Assembly (NCBI RefSeq): GCF_026017845.1
Contig: NZ_CP100416.1
Coordinates: 8,423,416 to 8,487,415 of the forward strand
Direction: 5' to 3'
Origin: Amycolatopsis mediterranei
GTDB lineage: Bacteria > Actinomycetota > Actinomycetes > Mycobacteriales > Pseudonocardiaceae
DNA length: 64,000 nucleotides
Of this stretch, positions 26,701-35,978 are shown piece by piece (position 1 is the first letter of the stretch; each line of letters starts with the position of its first letter). Under the pieces are notes generated by a model, which saw only the letters and a program-made list of their open reading frames with translations, made no database searches and had not been told where the DNA came from. A program made the position numbers and the translations under genes.

Positions 26701-29700
26701 AGCTCCAGACGCTGCCGCCGGGGTCGGTGACGCGATCCTGCTGGCCGGTGGCCGCGTAGTGGTACGACGTCGCGTCGTAGGTGCCGCCGGACACGACGTT
26801 GCCGCTGATCACCGGCGGGGCCGTGTACTGGCGGGTTTCGACGGTCTTGCCGCTCGCGTCGATCAGGGTGGTGCTCTCGATCCCGCCGGCCGGCGGGACG
26901 GTGGTGGTGCGGTCACCGCCGTAGACGGTCTTCGTCGACCAGGTCGCGTTCAGCCCGTGATACGACGTGTCCTCGGTGAGGCGTCCCGTTCCGTCGTGGG
27001 CGAGCACGTGCCTGGACGGAACTTGGGAGTCGGCGACGGCGATCATCGTGGTGGCCGGGGCGCCATCGGTCTGATACGCGTCGTTTCCTTGGCTCTTCCA
27101 ACCGTGGCCGTCGTAGAAGCTGTCGGTGACGACCCGCCCGCCGCCTTCGGCATCGACTTGCTTCTGCCGTGACTGGCCGAGTGCGTCGTAGATCTCGACG
27201 GCGGTGACGTAGTTGGTTCCGGTGCCGAAATCGACGAGGGTTTTGGTCGTCACCGAGATCGGGCCGGTGTTCTGCAGGAGGTAGCTGTACGTGGTGGAGG
27301 CCGGCTGAGTTGCTTTCGCGTGCCCCGGGAGCCACAGCGAGATCAGTCTGCCGAGCCCGTCGTAGTCGGCGTCGGTGCGCTGTCCGGCGACGTTGACCGC
27401 GCTGGTCGTCTTGCCGTGGCCGCCCTCGAGGGTGACCGTCGTGGTCTGGTTCTTGGCGTTCGTGGTCGTCGTTTGGCCGAGCACGCCTCCTTCGGCCGGG
27501 ACGTAGGACTGCTTGGTGACGTAGCCGCGGCCGTCGGTCGTGCTGAGGGTCCGTCCCGAGGAGTCGTAGGAGGCGCGGTTGGTCGTGACCCAGGTCAAGG
27601 CACCGCCGGTGTTGACGGTCGCGGTGTCGGTGCGGGTCGGTTCGGCGGCGTCACCGACGACCCCCGTGGCGCTCAGGTTGTCGTAGAAGTGCCGCTGGTC
27701 GGACAGGATCGCCGACGCGGTCAGCGGGACGTCCGGCGCGGGGCAGGTCTGCTGTGCCTTGATCGTCTCGGCCACCGACGCCCGCACCCACGAGCTGAGG
27801 TTCTCCGCGTAGGTGGTGCTCGTGCAGAGGTCCGGGAGACCGTCGGCGGACTCGTTCTGCCGGACCACCCGGCCCAAGCTGTCGTAGCCGGTGGTGGTCG
27901 TGCTCTGCCTGGTGCCCCCGGCCGCCAGGTCGGTCAGCATCCGCTTCTTGCCGGTCGCGACGATGTTCGCGGTCAGTGCGGGGAGCCCGGCGCGAGCCCG
28001 GGACGCGGTGGTGGCCACCGTGACCAGATCGCTGATCGTGGCGGAAACGTGCGCCCCGCCGCTCCCGTCGAATATCTCCGTCTCGCGGACCTGGTCGGCG
28101 TAGATGTTGTCGTCGGGCACCGTTCCGCCCAGCGAGTCGGGCACGGTGCCGCCCATGCCGCGGTAGTACGTCGTGGTCGTCAGGGTCTGCTGCCCCGCGC
28201 CGGCCGGCGCGCCGGTGCGGACCTCGACCTTGCCGTAGCCGCGGAACTGACCGTAGGTCCGGTTCGCCGGCTTGACGAGCTCGTTGTCGTCGAAGTGCCA
28301 GGCCGGATCGCCGACGTAGGTGTAGGTGCTGGCTTGGCTCGGGGAAACGGCGTGCGGTTCCTGCAGCTCGACCGACGTCGTCAGGTACTTGTGGAAGTAG
28401 TCGAGGATCGGGGTCGTGTCGTAGGCCGGCGTCCAGTACACCGGGAAGCACCGCATCGTGTCGTGGGCCGGGTCCGCGGGCACGTGGCTGCTGGTGCAGT
28501 CAGGGGTGGTGTAGCCGATCTTGATGATCGAGCCGGTATCGGTGGTGATCTGGGTCATCCGCCGGTGGATCATCGCCGGCTGGTTGTTGTAGTTCAGCAC
28601 CCGGTTGTCCATCGCCTGGCCGTCGAAGCTCAGGGGCGGTGTCGTCACCGAGTGGCCGTCGGGGGTGAACCCGGTGCGGTTGAGCGAGTTCAGCCACATG
28701 GCGGGATCTTGGCCGACGAAGAACTTCTGGCCGAGGTCGTAGGAGTCGACCTTGGTGTAGCCGGAACCGTTGTAGTACTGCGTGGTGATGTTCGTGAGCC
28801 GCTTGGTGGACCAGAACGTGGGCGAGTGGTTGTCGCAGGTCGCCCCGGAGTCGCACTTCTGGTCCTGTGGGGTGTCCGGCCAGTACTTCGCGTTGTCCTT
28901 GGTGAACTGCGCCGGATCACAGGTGACCGCGTCGGCCGGCGTGCAACGCTCGGAAGTGGTGAACACGACCTGGTCCGGGGCGGGTGCGCCGTAAACGCCG
29001 CCGACGTCCCGGAGCCCGTAGTCGATCCTGGACAGGGAGCCGCCGCGGGTGTACTCGACGCCGGCTGTCGCGTTGTTCGCGCCGTAGAAGTTCTTCTCGG
29101 TCGTGTAGTAGTACGCGGTGGCGTTGTGGTGCAGATCCTCGACGAGGTCCACGTTCCAGCGGTAGGCCTGCGTGCAGGACGATGCCGCGAAGCCCGCCGA
29201 GCTGTTGCAGGGCTCGCCGGAGTGCGCGCCGTAGACGCGGGTCGTCCAGGTGGAGTTCGTCCGCTGGTCGCCGGCACCGGGAAGCTTGTTCAGGCCGAGG
29301 TAGTGCTGCAGGCCGTCGGTCGTGGTGACACGCCAGTATTCGCCGTCGAGTGCTCCGTTGTCGGCGCCGGTGAGCCGCTCGACCCGCGCGCCGTTGTCGG
29401 TCGTCGGGCGCCAGACGTCCGGGTGCGCGTCGTCGTGGACGAGCGGGGTGGACTGGCCGCCGAGGTTCAGCGTGAGGATCTGACCGGCCCAGCACTGGTC
29501 GGTGGTCTTGCCGGAGGTGCCCGCCGGGTCATCGGCGCACGGCCGGTAAGTGCGTTCGAGGTAGCCCGCGTTGTAGTCCCAGCCCTCGCCGATCCACGAC
29601 GGCTGGTCGTTGGTCGAGGCGACGTGACCATCCACACCGGACGAGTCGTAGGACAGGCCGACGCTGGGTGCGACGTCGCCGCCTGCCGCGGGTGGCGGGG

Positions 29701-30583
29701 TGGCGATCGGGTAGGTCCAGGTGAAGTTGCCGGTCGCGCCGCCGACCGACCAGGTACCCGACGGCGCGAGCGAGGTGGCGGTGAAGGTGCCGTTCGGGCC
29801 GGACGGGCCGGGGGTCGCGGCGACGACCGCGGGCATCGCGCTCTGCTGCGCACCGGAGGTGGCCGCCGGCTTGGCACCGGCGAAGGTGACCTCCGCCGAG
29901 ACGACGCCCGCTTTGCCGTCGTTGACGTTGCCCGGCAACGGGGTTTGGACCCGGCAGGCCGCGACCTCCGGAGTGGTCAGCGCGCAGGCCGGGAGCCCGA
30001 CCAGGTGCAGGCGGTTGCCGAAATCGCCACCGCCCGCGTCGCGGAACCGCGAGTAGTCGACACCGACGGTCGCCTGCGTGGCCCCGGCGCCGGTGGGGGC
30101 GACGGTGAAGAGCACGCCGCTGATGCCTGCCTTGTGCGTCACCGACTGATCGGCCAGGTGGACGTGGAAGTTCGCCGGCGACGGATCCGACGTCGCGTTC
30201 GGCGCGGTCCCCTGGGCGGCGCGGCCCAGGAGAACCGGCGTGGTTCCGGCTCGCTGGGCCGGTCGTCGCCCCGCGGCGGTCGCGGTCAAGCTGACTTCGG
30301 CGTCGCCGGCGGCCGGCAGATCGGCCGACGGCGTCCCACTGTCCTGTTTGCTTGATGAAGGAGGCTTCTGCAGGGGGAAGTCTTTGTGCGGTACGGATTT
30401 TTCGCTCTGCACGTCCGGACGGCGGTGCAGTGGCGCGGCGACGGCGACCGGCCCGGCCACGGCACTGACCAGCGAAGTGACCAACGTCGCGGCAATAGCC
30501 GTCGACAGCCAGCGATTGGGCTGTCTCAGCGATCCCCACGGGCGTCTGCGCACAGACGTACTCGTCCCCATGACGCGGCTCAT
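23711..30583 (-). CDS. RHS/YD-repeat polymorphic toxin with pretoxin HINT domain
   Basis: A 2290-residue exported protein. N-terminal signal (RWLSTAIAATLVTSLVSAVAG), a beta-rich region, then many YD repeats (YDxxGN, TYDTNGNLAT, YDYDELDRKT) and an RHS core ending with the ITEKTDPTQLNGYAYAGDNPVNQADPTG signature. After a hydrophobic Ala/Val-rich segment comes a pretoxin HINT domain (residues 1982-2126): CANSFAAGTAVLMADGTTKAIEDV start, DGD-type strands, and the terminal VLVHN. The tip (2127-2290, 164 residues) contains RHVHFAKFDDIVGTDF and KTRWVMIVVDDYDDHFVTAYPV. It matches no toxin I can name; the TAYPV strand resembles BECR-fold RNases (inference). ATG 30583 follows GAGGGGGG. Coupled to the LRR gene. 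Confidence 0.9.
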   Translation of the reverse strand: MSRVMGTSTSVRRRPWGSLRQPNRWLSTAIAATLVTSLVSAVAGPVAVAAPLHRRPDVQSEKSVPHKDFPLQKPPSSSKQDSGTPSADLPAAGDAEVSLTATAAGRRPAQRAGTTPVLLGRAAQGTAPNATSDPSPANFHVHLADQSVTHKAGISGVLFTVAPTGAGATQATVGVDYSRFRDAGGGDFGNRLHLVGLPACALTTPEVAACRVQTPLPGNVNDGKAGVVSAEVTFAGAKPAATSGAQQSAMPAVVAATPGPSGPNGTFTATSLAPSGTWSVGGATGNFTWTYPIATPPPAAGGDVAPSVGLSYDSSGVDGHVASTNDQPSWIGEGWDYNAGYLERTYRPCADDPAGTSGKTTDQCWAGQILTLNLGGQSTPLVHDDAHPDVWRPTTDNGARVERLTGADNGALDGEYWRVTTTDGLQHYLGLNKLPGAGDQRTNSTWTTRVYGAHSGEPCNSSAGFAASSCTQAYRWNVDLVEDLHHNATAYYYTTEKNFYGANNATAGVEYTRGGSLSRIDYGLRDVGGVYGAPAPDQVVFTTSERCTPADAVTCDPAQFTKDNAKYWPDTPQDQKCDSGATCDNHSPTFWSTKRLTNITTQYYNGSGYTKVDSYDLGQKFFVGQDPAMWLNSLNRTGFTPDGHSVTTPPLSFDGQAMDNRVLNYNNQPAMIHRRMTQITTDTGSIIKIGYTTPDCTSSHVPADPAHDTMRCFPVYWTPAYDTTPILDYFHKYLTTSVELQEPHAVSPSQASTYTYVGDPAWHFDDNELVKPANRTYGQFRGYGKVEVRTGAPAGAGQQTLTTTTYYRGMGGTVPDSLGGTVPDDNIYADQVRETEIFDGSGGAHVSATISDLVTVATTASRARAGLPALTANIVATGKKRMLTDLAAGGTRQSTTTTGYDSLGRVVRQNESADGLPDLCTSTTYAENLSSWVRASVAETIKAQQTCPAPDVPLTASAILSDQRHFYDNLSATGVVGDAAEPTRTDTATVNTGGALTWVTTNRASYDSSGRTLSTTDGRGYVTKQSYVPAEGGVLGQTTTTNAKNQTTTVTLEGGHGKTTSAVNVAGQRTDADYDGLGRLISLWLPGHAKATQPASTTYSYLLQNTGPISVTTKTLVDFGTGTNYVTAVEIYDALGQSRQKQVDAEGGGRVVTDSFYDGHGWKSQGNDAYQTDGAPATTMIAVADSQVPSRHVLAHDGTGRLTEDTSYHGLNATWSTKTVYGGDRTTTVPPAGGIESTTLIDASGKTVETRQYTAPPVISGNVVSGGTYDATSYHYAATGQQDRVTDPGGSVWSYGFDMLGHRTSQTDPDSGTSTSTYDTNGNLATTTDGRGQTLAYDYDELDRKTAEYLVPATGPKQKLASWVYDTLQAGKQTYSTRSTPNGDFRVGVTGYDDMGNPRGQIVGVPAGEQGFAGNYTTTFAWSTTNLLLTSTPPAIGGLPAESIATSYDKLGNPTTTTGYNAYVSASSYTPLGEAQQYTLGPSNNQAWLTYDRDAQTRKITKVDMSAQRAASGQLDDTTYTYNAAGNITRSVDVEGQTGAPTQTQCYGYDPLDRLTQSWTATDNCAAAPSTTSGSSNIGGPNPFWTSWTFDKAGLRKNQVQHALPGTTGGDTTTTYTYPAAGSAQPHTLSSTTTTAPTGTSSASYGYDKSGNTTGRTLPTGQQTLTWDAENRLATVTTTAGETSYVYDADGNQLLRRDPANKTLFINGQELVRDNATGKLSGTRYYKHNSTTVAMRVGGANPQYLVSDLHDTSQVAVDSSTFAVTRRAIDPYGNPLGNPTSTWPDSHGFLDKPTDAATGLTDVGARKYDATTGRFISRDAITEKTDPTQLNGYAYAGDNPVNQADPTGMSLWSWVGDHIDTISTVLVVAVVVVAVVVAAPVALPALAAAAEVATEATAVVGAAVETSTAAATAASAAEGAATAFAATGSPAMAAIGAASNALTTAAPAILGSGAAGTIAMATGAVVSEFVGASNSLGPRGGCANSFAAGTAVLMADGTTKAIEDVRVGDQVTNAEPGSDRTERHTVTDIHVTDTDRAFDDLTVDTALGPQTITSTAQHLYYDETTHSWTPAQDLKIGDLLQGPHGEHVRVLANRHYTAKIRTYNLTVDRVHTFYIVAGTQPVLVHNQNRCVGTKPLEGEHLEGAKDAIAHFRQGHGPGASQTRGEVGEFDKDSVFMKGSDEEVSELLEHVVLNSDSFDNPSTNTEGNGARHVHFAKFDDIVGTDFDKGSGIRRKTRWVMIVVDDYDDHFVTAYPVSQSKVANATGQTNAQLDALSKPASATKPCTPMRCN

Positions 30584-30878
30584 CGCGTTCCCCCCTCGAA
30601 CACCCGGACGCCCGGAGATCAAAACGCTACACAGATCGACATCCACCGAACAAGAGGCCGGATGCGGGAACGTCAAGGCCGGGCCACGCCGCAGCCCCGA
30701 GCGATTGCGGCGAAAAACTACTCTCAGTAGAAAGTATAGAGATAATAAACTCTTCTTAAAGACTTCATTTGCCTTCCGGTCGCGTTCGGACCTTGCGCCG
30801 GTTTCCTCTCGCAGCTAGCGTCTGCGTTCGCCGTTGGCTTGGCAATGAGCCAGCTTGCTAGGGGGAGGCGGCGTTCGC
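30584..30878. promoter_or_regulatory. AT-rich divergent promoter region of RHS and LamG/SGNH genes
   Basis: The gap between the two giant divergent genes includes an AT-rich block (about 30710-30780, with TATAGAGATAATAAAC) that stands out in this genome. It probably holds both promoters. Ribosome binding sites are at each edge: GAGGGGGG for RHS and GGGGGAGG (30861-30868) for the other gene. Confidence 0.5.
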
Positions 30879-33800
30879 GTGCGCATGTCCGGTTTCAGAA
30901 TCCGTTCCGGTGTTTCCCGGCGGCTCGTCCACATCGGACTGGTCGTCGCCACCGCCGTGTCCGCATCCGCCGCGCTCGGTTCGCCGGCGACCGCGGCACC
31001 GGCGCTCGCGGCGAGTGCGCCGGCAGCCGCTTCACCCACCTCGCCTGCCGAGAAGAGCGCGGTGGCCCGGGCCGCGGAGACCGGCCACCCGGTCGAAGTC
31101 GCGGACCAGACCACCGAGACCCGCCGGGTGGTGGCCAATCCGGACACCACGTTCACGATGTCGTCGTCGGTGCACCCGGTCCGGGTCCGGCGCGATGGTG
31201 GCTGGGTGCCGGTGGACCCGACGCTGAAGCCGGCTGCGGACGGGATGCTCCGCCCGGCCGCGGTGAGCGCCGATCTCCGGTTCTCGAACGGCGGCAGCGG
31301 TCCGCTCGTGTCCTTGACCTCGGGTGACAAGTCGATTGCGTTTTCCTGGCCGGACACTCTGCCCGCACCGGTGCTCTCCGGTGCCACCGCGACGTACCCG
31401 GCGGTCCTGCCCGGCGTCGACCTGCAACTGACCGCCCAGGCCGACAGTTACAGCGAAGTCCTGATCGTGCACGACGCCGCCGCGGCGGCGAACCCGGCAC
31501 TGGGCCGCCTCAAGCTGACCGTCACCGGCACCGGGTTGGCCCTGACGAACGACGACGGCAGACTGTCCGCAAAGGACGCTTCGGGCACCGAGGTCTTCCA
31601 CGGTGCCGCCCCGGTGATGTGGGACTCGGCACACGACGTCAAGACCGGGGTGCCCTCGGCCACCGATCCCGCCGAAGGGCACCTGAGCCCGCTGGCGCTG
31701 ACCCTCGGCGGTTCGGCTCCTGCCACGGCGAAGAAGGCCGCCGCCGACCTCGGCGCCGGCACCACGGCGAGCCTGACGCTCGTGCCGCCGGCGGGCGCGC
31801 TCACCGGTCCCGGCGTCACCTATCCGCTCTACCTCGACCCGTCGATGTCCGGCGGAACCCAAGCCTGGCTGGTCGTCTCGAACGGCAGCACGAGCGAGCA
31901 GGAGTTCAACAACGGAGGGTTCCCGCAGCAGGTCGGCTACTGCGGTGACACCGCGCACTGCAGCGGTATCGGCACCGCGCGGTCGTACTTCCAGATGGAC
32001 AGCGGACCTTTGCAGCAGCGGAACGGAAGGGTGGCGACGATCTTCTCGTCGTCCTTCTACGCCAACGAAGTGCACCAGTACCAAGGTTGCACCGACGAGC
32101 CCGTCCAGCTGCACGAAGCCGGGGTCATCAACAGCGGGACCCGCTGGCCCGGCCCGCTCGGCGGCGTCATCGACACCCAGTACTCCCACGCCGGCGACGG
32201 CTGCGGTGGCGCGGCCAACGTGGTCTTCAACTCGATCACCGCCGCACGCGACGCGGCCAACGGCAGCTGGCCCAACACCACGCTGGCCTTGACCGCGGTG
32301 AACGAAGGTGACGGCGCCCAGTGGAAGAAGTTCGCCACCGGCGCCAGCTTCGACGTCACGTTCAGCTTCCCGCCGAACGACGCCAACGATCTGCACGTGT
32401 CCCACGAAGTCGTCTGCGGTGGAAAGGTCTACACCCCGGACGCCTTCCCGACGCTCTACGCCACCGCGACCGACAACAACAACCCGCCGCTGAACGTCGG
32501 CCTCTGGTACCAGCTCTGGGACTCGACGGGGGCCACCTGGAAAGCGGGCAACGGTACGGCCGTCGGCTCGGCCTCCGGAGCCCGTGCGGGGTGGCAGGAA
32601 GGTGCCGACCTCGGCAACAGCGACAACGCCTTCCGAGTCACTGTGGAGAACTCGTTTCCCGGGGACTCGTCCAAGAACACCTGGTCACCGGGCTGGTCAC
32701 CCTGGTACCAGTTCAGTGCGATCAGCACGCCGATCACCCAGGTACCGTCGATAAGCAGCTTCGACTACCCCAGCGGAAACTGGGGTGCGCCACAGGGCGT
32801 CGGCGGGAAGATCACGGTGAACGCCGCGGGCACGCCCTACGTGGCCGGGTTCTCCTACACCTTCGCCGGCGCGGGGACCGAGACGCTGCCCCACACCGCC
32901 GACTGCAACTACGACCAGACGTTCACCAACGGCGGCTGGGTGTCCACAGCGGACGGCAAGGCGAGCATCACCGTTCCGGCCGGGCTCAGCCCGGGGTACC
33001 ACACGATGTACGTGCGGACTTTCGACAAGGCGCACAACATGTCCCCCGAGTCGGCGCCCTACGCGTTCTACGTCTCGCCGAACGTCGGCGTGACCACCAC
33101 CCACCTCGAGGGTGAGAACACGGGAGCGATCACCCCGGCCCAGCCGAACGGGCAGAACGTCGGCCTCGGTGCCCAGCCGGGTGGCAGCAACTGGCCGTGG
33201 TCCGGTCAGCAGCAGCTCTGGTTCCAGGGCAGCGCCGCCGGCCAGTCGTTCAGCATGGCCTTCACCACCCCGATCGAAGCCGACTACGCACTCGGCGCGA
33301 ACCTGACGAAGTCCTGGGACTACGGCAAGCTGCTGATCGCGTTGGACGGCAAGCCGCTGCTGGGCACGGACACCACCCCCTGGGACGGCTACGACGCCAC
33401 CGGGGCCACCGCGTACTTGGCCTTCGGCGGGCTGCACCTGACCAAGGGCGCACACACCTACAAGATCACCGTGGTGGCCACGAACCCGGCGTCGACGGGC
33501 AGCCGCTACATGGCGGGCGTCGACTACCTCGCGGTGACCCCGATCAACAACGTCACCGCCGCCAGCTTCACCGACGCGATGAACAACCACGGCATCGGCA
33601 CCGACAACAGCACCGTCGGCTCGGTCGATTTCGGCAGCAAGGGGTTTTCCGCGCAGTCACTGGCCGCCGCCGGGCTCGCCCCCGGCTCCACGCTCACCTA
33701 CGGCGGCGCCCGGTTCACCATGCCCGCGGCCAACGCGGCCACCGGGAACGACAACGTCGTGGCCGCCGGGCAGACCATTCCGCTCCCCGCCGCGCAGCAG

Positions 33801-35978
33801 GTGATGGCCACCGGGGTCGGGTTGCTGGCGGCCGCCACTTGCGGTGCCTCACCGGCCACGACCATGTCGATCACCTACACCGACGGCACCCGTTCCGACG
33901 CGACGCTGGCCACCGTGCCCGACTGGATCGACGGCGGTCCCGGCCAGGCACCGGCGGCGATCTTGTCGCACTGGAACACGGGGACCTCGCCGGGCACGTA
34001 CCACCCGAAGCTGTACGCGATGTTCGTGCCGGCCGACCCGACCAAGCAGGTTGCTTCGGTGTCCCTGCCCAACATGGGCACCACGTTCCTGCCGGACACC
34101 TGCGCACGCGCGCTGCACGTGATGGCGATCGCTCCCCGGCCGGTCGACGCCGGCTGGCTCGGCGCCTGGGCCGCACCCACCGACAACGCGGCCGCCCAGC
34201 CGCCCGGCACGGCAGGCCTCGCGAACCAGACGCTGCGCATCGTCGCGCACCCGGCGATCTCCGGCGCGAACGCCCGGATCCGGTTGTCCAACAACGGTGT
34301 CGAGACGCCGACGACGCTCGACGACGTCACCTTCGCGGCCCAGAGCGGCACAGCCGCCGCCACCGCAGGTGCGCCGGTCCAGCTGACCTTCTGCGCGAGC
34401 GCCGGACTGGCGGCCGGGTGTGGCCGGCACTCGATCACCCTGCCCGCCGGCGGCGACGGCTACAGCGACCCCGTCGCCGTCCCGGCCACCCCGACCGGGA
34501 ACCTCGTGGTCAGCCTGCACCTGCCGACCGCGGTCACCCGGACCGCGGCACACCGGTCGGCGAACAACAGCAGCTACCTCGCGAGCGGCGACGCCACCGC
34601 CAACACCGACGGCGCCCCGTTCACCACGACCCTGGCGAGCTCCTACTACGTCACCGCGATCGACGTGTCGACCACCGACCCGGCCCAGGGCACGGTCGCC
34701 GTGCTCGGCGACCAAACCTCGGCCGCCGGCAGCCCGGGCGGTACCTGGCTCGACAAGCTGCCGGCAAAACTGGCCGCGGGCGGCACACCGCTGCCCGGTG
34801 GCCTGGTCAACGCCAGCCTGACCGGCACCGGCCCGACCGGACAGTGGAAGCTCGGCGAAGGGACCGGCGCCACCGCCGTCGACAGCGCGGGCAACCACAA
34901 CGGCACCCTGGGCGGCGGGGTGAGCTGGAGCGCCGAACACGGTGGATCCGCCGTGTTCGACGGCGCGAGCGGCATGGTCAGCACGAGCGGCCCGGTGCTC
35001 AACACCGCCAAGAACTACAGCGTGTCCGCGTGGGTGAAGTTGTCCTCCACCAGTACCTTCGAGACCGTAATGAGCCAGACCGGCACCGCGATGGGTGGTT
35101 TCTACCTGCAGTACTCGGCGGTCCTCAAATCGTGGACGTTCCTGACCCCGCAGACCGACTCGTCGACCGCGCCGCAAACGGCGGTGCACGCCGCTGGGCC
35201 GCCCGACCTCAACACCTGGACGCACCTCGCCGGCACCTTCGACGTGACCAGCGGCAACCTGAGCCTCTACGTCAACGGAGCACTCGCCGGCACCGTGCGA
35301 AGCCCGGTCGTTCCCTGGAACGCGACCGGCCCGCTCACCATCGGCGGTGTGGTGCAGCTCAACGGCAGCGCCAACAACTACTTCACCGGCGCCATTTCCG
35401 ATGCTCGCGTCTTCCAGAAGGCTCTCGACCCCGACGACGTGGCCCAGCTGTACAACAGCGGACCCGGCGTCGGTCCGCAGGCACGACCCGGTGGGCTCAG
35501 CGCCGGCAACGCGACCGCCACGCTCGACCAGACCGTGCGGTCCACGCCGAACCTGCGCACCGTCGTGCTCGCCCTCGGCACGAACGACATCCTCGACGGC
35601 GCGAACGTCACCAGCATCGAGCAGAAGCTGACCTCACTGATGAGCTGCCTGAGCCCCACCGGCCTCAAGTGCCTCCGACGTGCCGACGGCTCGCTGGTCC
35701 ACGTCGTGCTGACCACCGTGCCACCCCTCGGCCTCGCGGCAAGCGACCAACGGGAGAAGAACCGCCAGCAGCTCAACGCAGACCTCGTCGCCCGGTTCAA
35801 CGACTACGGCGCCGACGACATCGTCGACTTCGACAAGGCTGTCCGGGACAGCGGGAACATCACCACGATCGCACCCGGCTACCTGACCGGCACCACCCCG
35901 AACGACGGCTACTACGACAAACTCGCGCAGACGCTCGCCGACGCGGTCAACACGTTCCCGCCGGGAGCTCAGCTCTGA
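30879..35978 (+). CDS. Giant exported LamG protein with an inactivated, split SGNH domain
   Basis: A 1699-residue secreted protein. GTG 30879 fits GGGGGAGG ten bases upstream (ATG 30885 is the alternative). Signal peptide HIGLVVATAVSASAALGSPATA. The N-terminal 650 residues are a beta-rich region typical of actinobacterial RHS-partner proteins (YPAVLPGVDLQL, MWDSAHDVKTG). Carbohydrate-binding-like modules follow. From about residue 1090 an SGNH hydrolase begins (LGAWAAPTDN, NQTLRIVAHPAISGANARIRLSN). At the nucleophile elbow it reads GDQTS instead of GDSxT (about residue 1277). A LamG domain (about 1323-1527) is inserted after the VNASLTG block, then the fold resumes with ALGTNDIL. The last block, normally DGxHPN, reads TGTTPN. 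Catalytic Ser, Asp and His are lost, so it is probably a binding protein. Confidence 0.82.
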   Translation: MRMSGFRIRSGVSRRLVHIGLVVATAVSASAALGSPATAAPALAASAPAAASPTSPAEKSAVARAAETGHPVEVADQTTETRRVVANPDTTFTMSSSVHPVRVRRDGGWVPVDPTLKPAADGMLRPAAVSADLRFSNGGSGPLVSLTSGDKSIAFSWPDTLPAPVLSGATATYPAVLPGVDLQLTAQADSYSEVLIVHDAAAAANPALGRLKLTVTGTGLALTNDDGRLSAKDASGTEVFHGAAPVMWDSAHDVKTGVPSATDPAEGHLSPLALTLGGSAPATAKKAAADLGAGTTASLTLVPPAGALTGPGVTYPLYLDPSMSGGTQAWLVVSNGSTSEQEFNNGGFPQQVGYCGDTAHCSGIGTARSYFQMDSGPLQQRNGRVATIFSSSFYANEVHQYQGCTDEPVQLHEAGVINSGTRWPGPLGGVIDTQYSHAGDGCGGAANVVFNSITAARDAANGSWPNTTLALTAVNEGDGAQWKKFATGASFDVTFSFPPNDANDLHVSHEVVCGGKVYTPDAFPTLYATATDNNNPPLNVGLWYQLWDSTGATWKAGNGTAVGSASGARAGWQEGADLGNSDNAFRVTVENSFPGDSSKNTWSPGWSPWYQFSAISTPITQVPSISSFDYPSGNWGAPQGVGGKITVNAAGTPYVAGFSYTFAGAGTETLPHTADCNYDQTFTNGGWVSTADGKASITVPAGLSPGYHTMYVRTFDKAHNMSPESAPYAFYVSPNVGVTTTHLEGENTGAITPAQPNGQNVGLGAQPGGSNWPWSGQQQLWFQGSAAGQSFSMAFTTPIEADYALGANLTKSWDYGKLLIALDGKPLLGTDTTPWDGYDATGATAYLAFGGLHLTKGAHTYKITVVATNPASTGSRYMAGVDYLAVTPINNVTAASFTDAMNNHGIGTDNSTVGSVDFGSKGFSAQSLAAAGLAPGSTLTYGGARFTMPAANAATGNDNVVAAGQTIPLPAAQQVMATGVGLLAAATCGASPATTMSITYTDGTRSDATLATVPDWIDGGPGQAPAAILSHWNTGTSPGTYHPKLYAMFVPADPTKQVASVSLPNMGTTFLPDTCARALHVMAIAPRPVDAGWLGAWAAPTDNAAAQPPGTAGLANQTLRIVAHPAISGANARIRLSNNGVETPTTLDDVTFAAQSGTAAATAGAPVQLTFCASAGLAAGCGRHSITLPAGGDGYSDPVAVPATPTGNLVVSLHLPTAVTRTAAHRSANNSSYLASGDATANTDGAPFTTTLASSYYVTAIDVSTTDPAQGTVAVLGDQTSAAGSPGGTWLDKLPAKLAAGGTPLPGGLVNASLTGTGPTGQWKLGEGTGATAVDSAGNHNGTLGGGVSWSAEHGGSAVFDGASGMVSTSGPVLNTAKNYSVSAWVKLSSTSTFETVMSQTGTAMGGFYLQYSAVLKSWTFLTPQTDSSTAPQTAVHAAGPPDLNTWTHLAGTFDVTSGNLSLYVNGALAGTVRSPVVPWNATGPLTIGGVVQLNGSANNYFTGAISDARVFQKALDPDDVAQLYNSGPGVGPQARPGGLSAGNATATLDQTVRSTPNLRTVVLALGTNDILDGANVTSIEQKLTSLMSCLSPTGLKCLRRADGSLVHVVLTTVPPLGLAASDQREKNRQQLNADLVARFNDYGADDIVDFDKAVRDSGNITTIAPGYLTGTTPNDGYYDKLAQTLADAVNTFPPGAQL

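Noticed and set aside
27320..30355. Very long open frame antisense to the RHS gene
   Set aside because: It mirrors the third-position GC bias of the RHS gene, has Arg/Val/Gly-rich low-complexity composition and no family match, signal or ribosome binding site.
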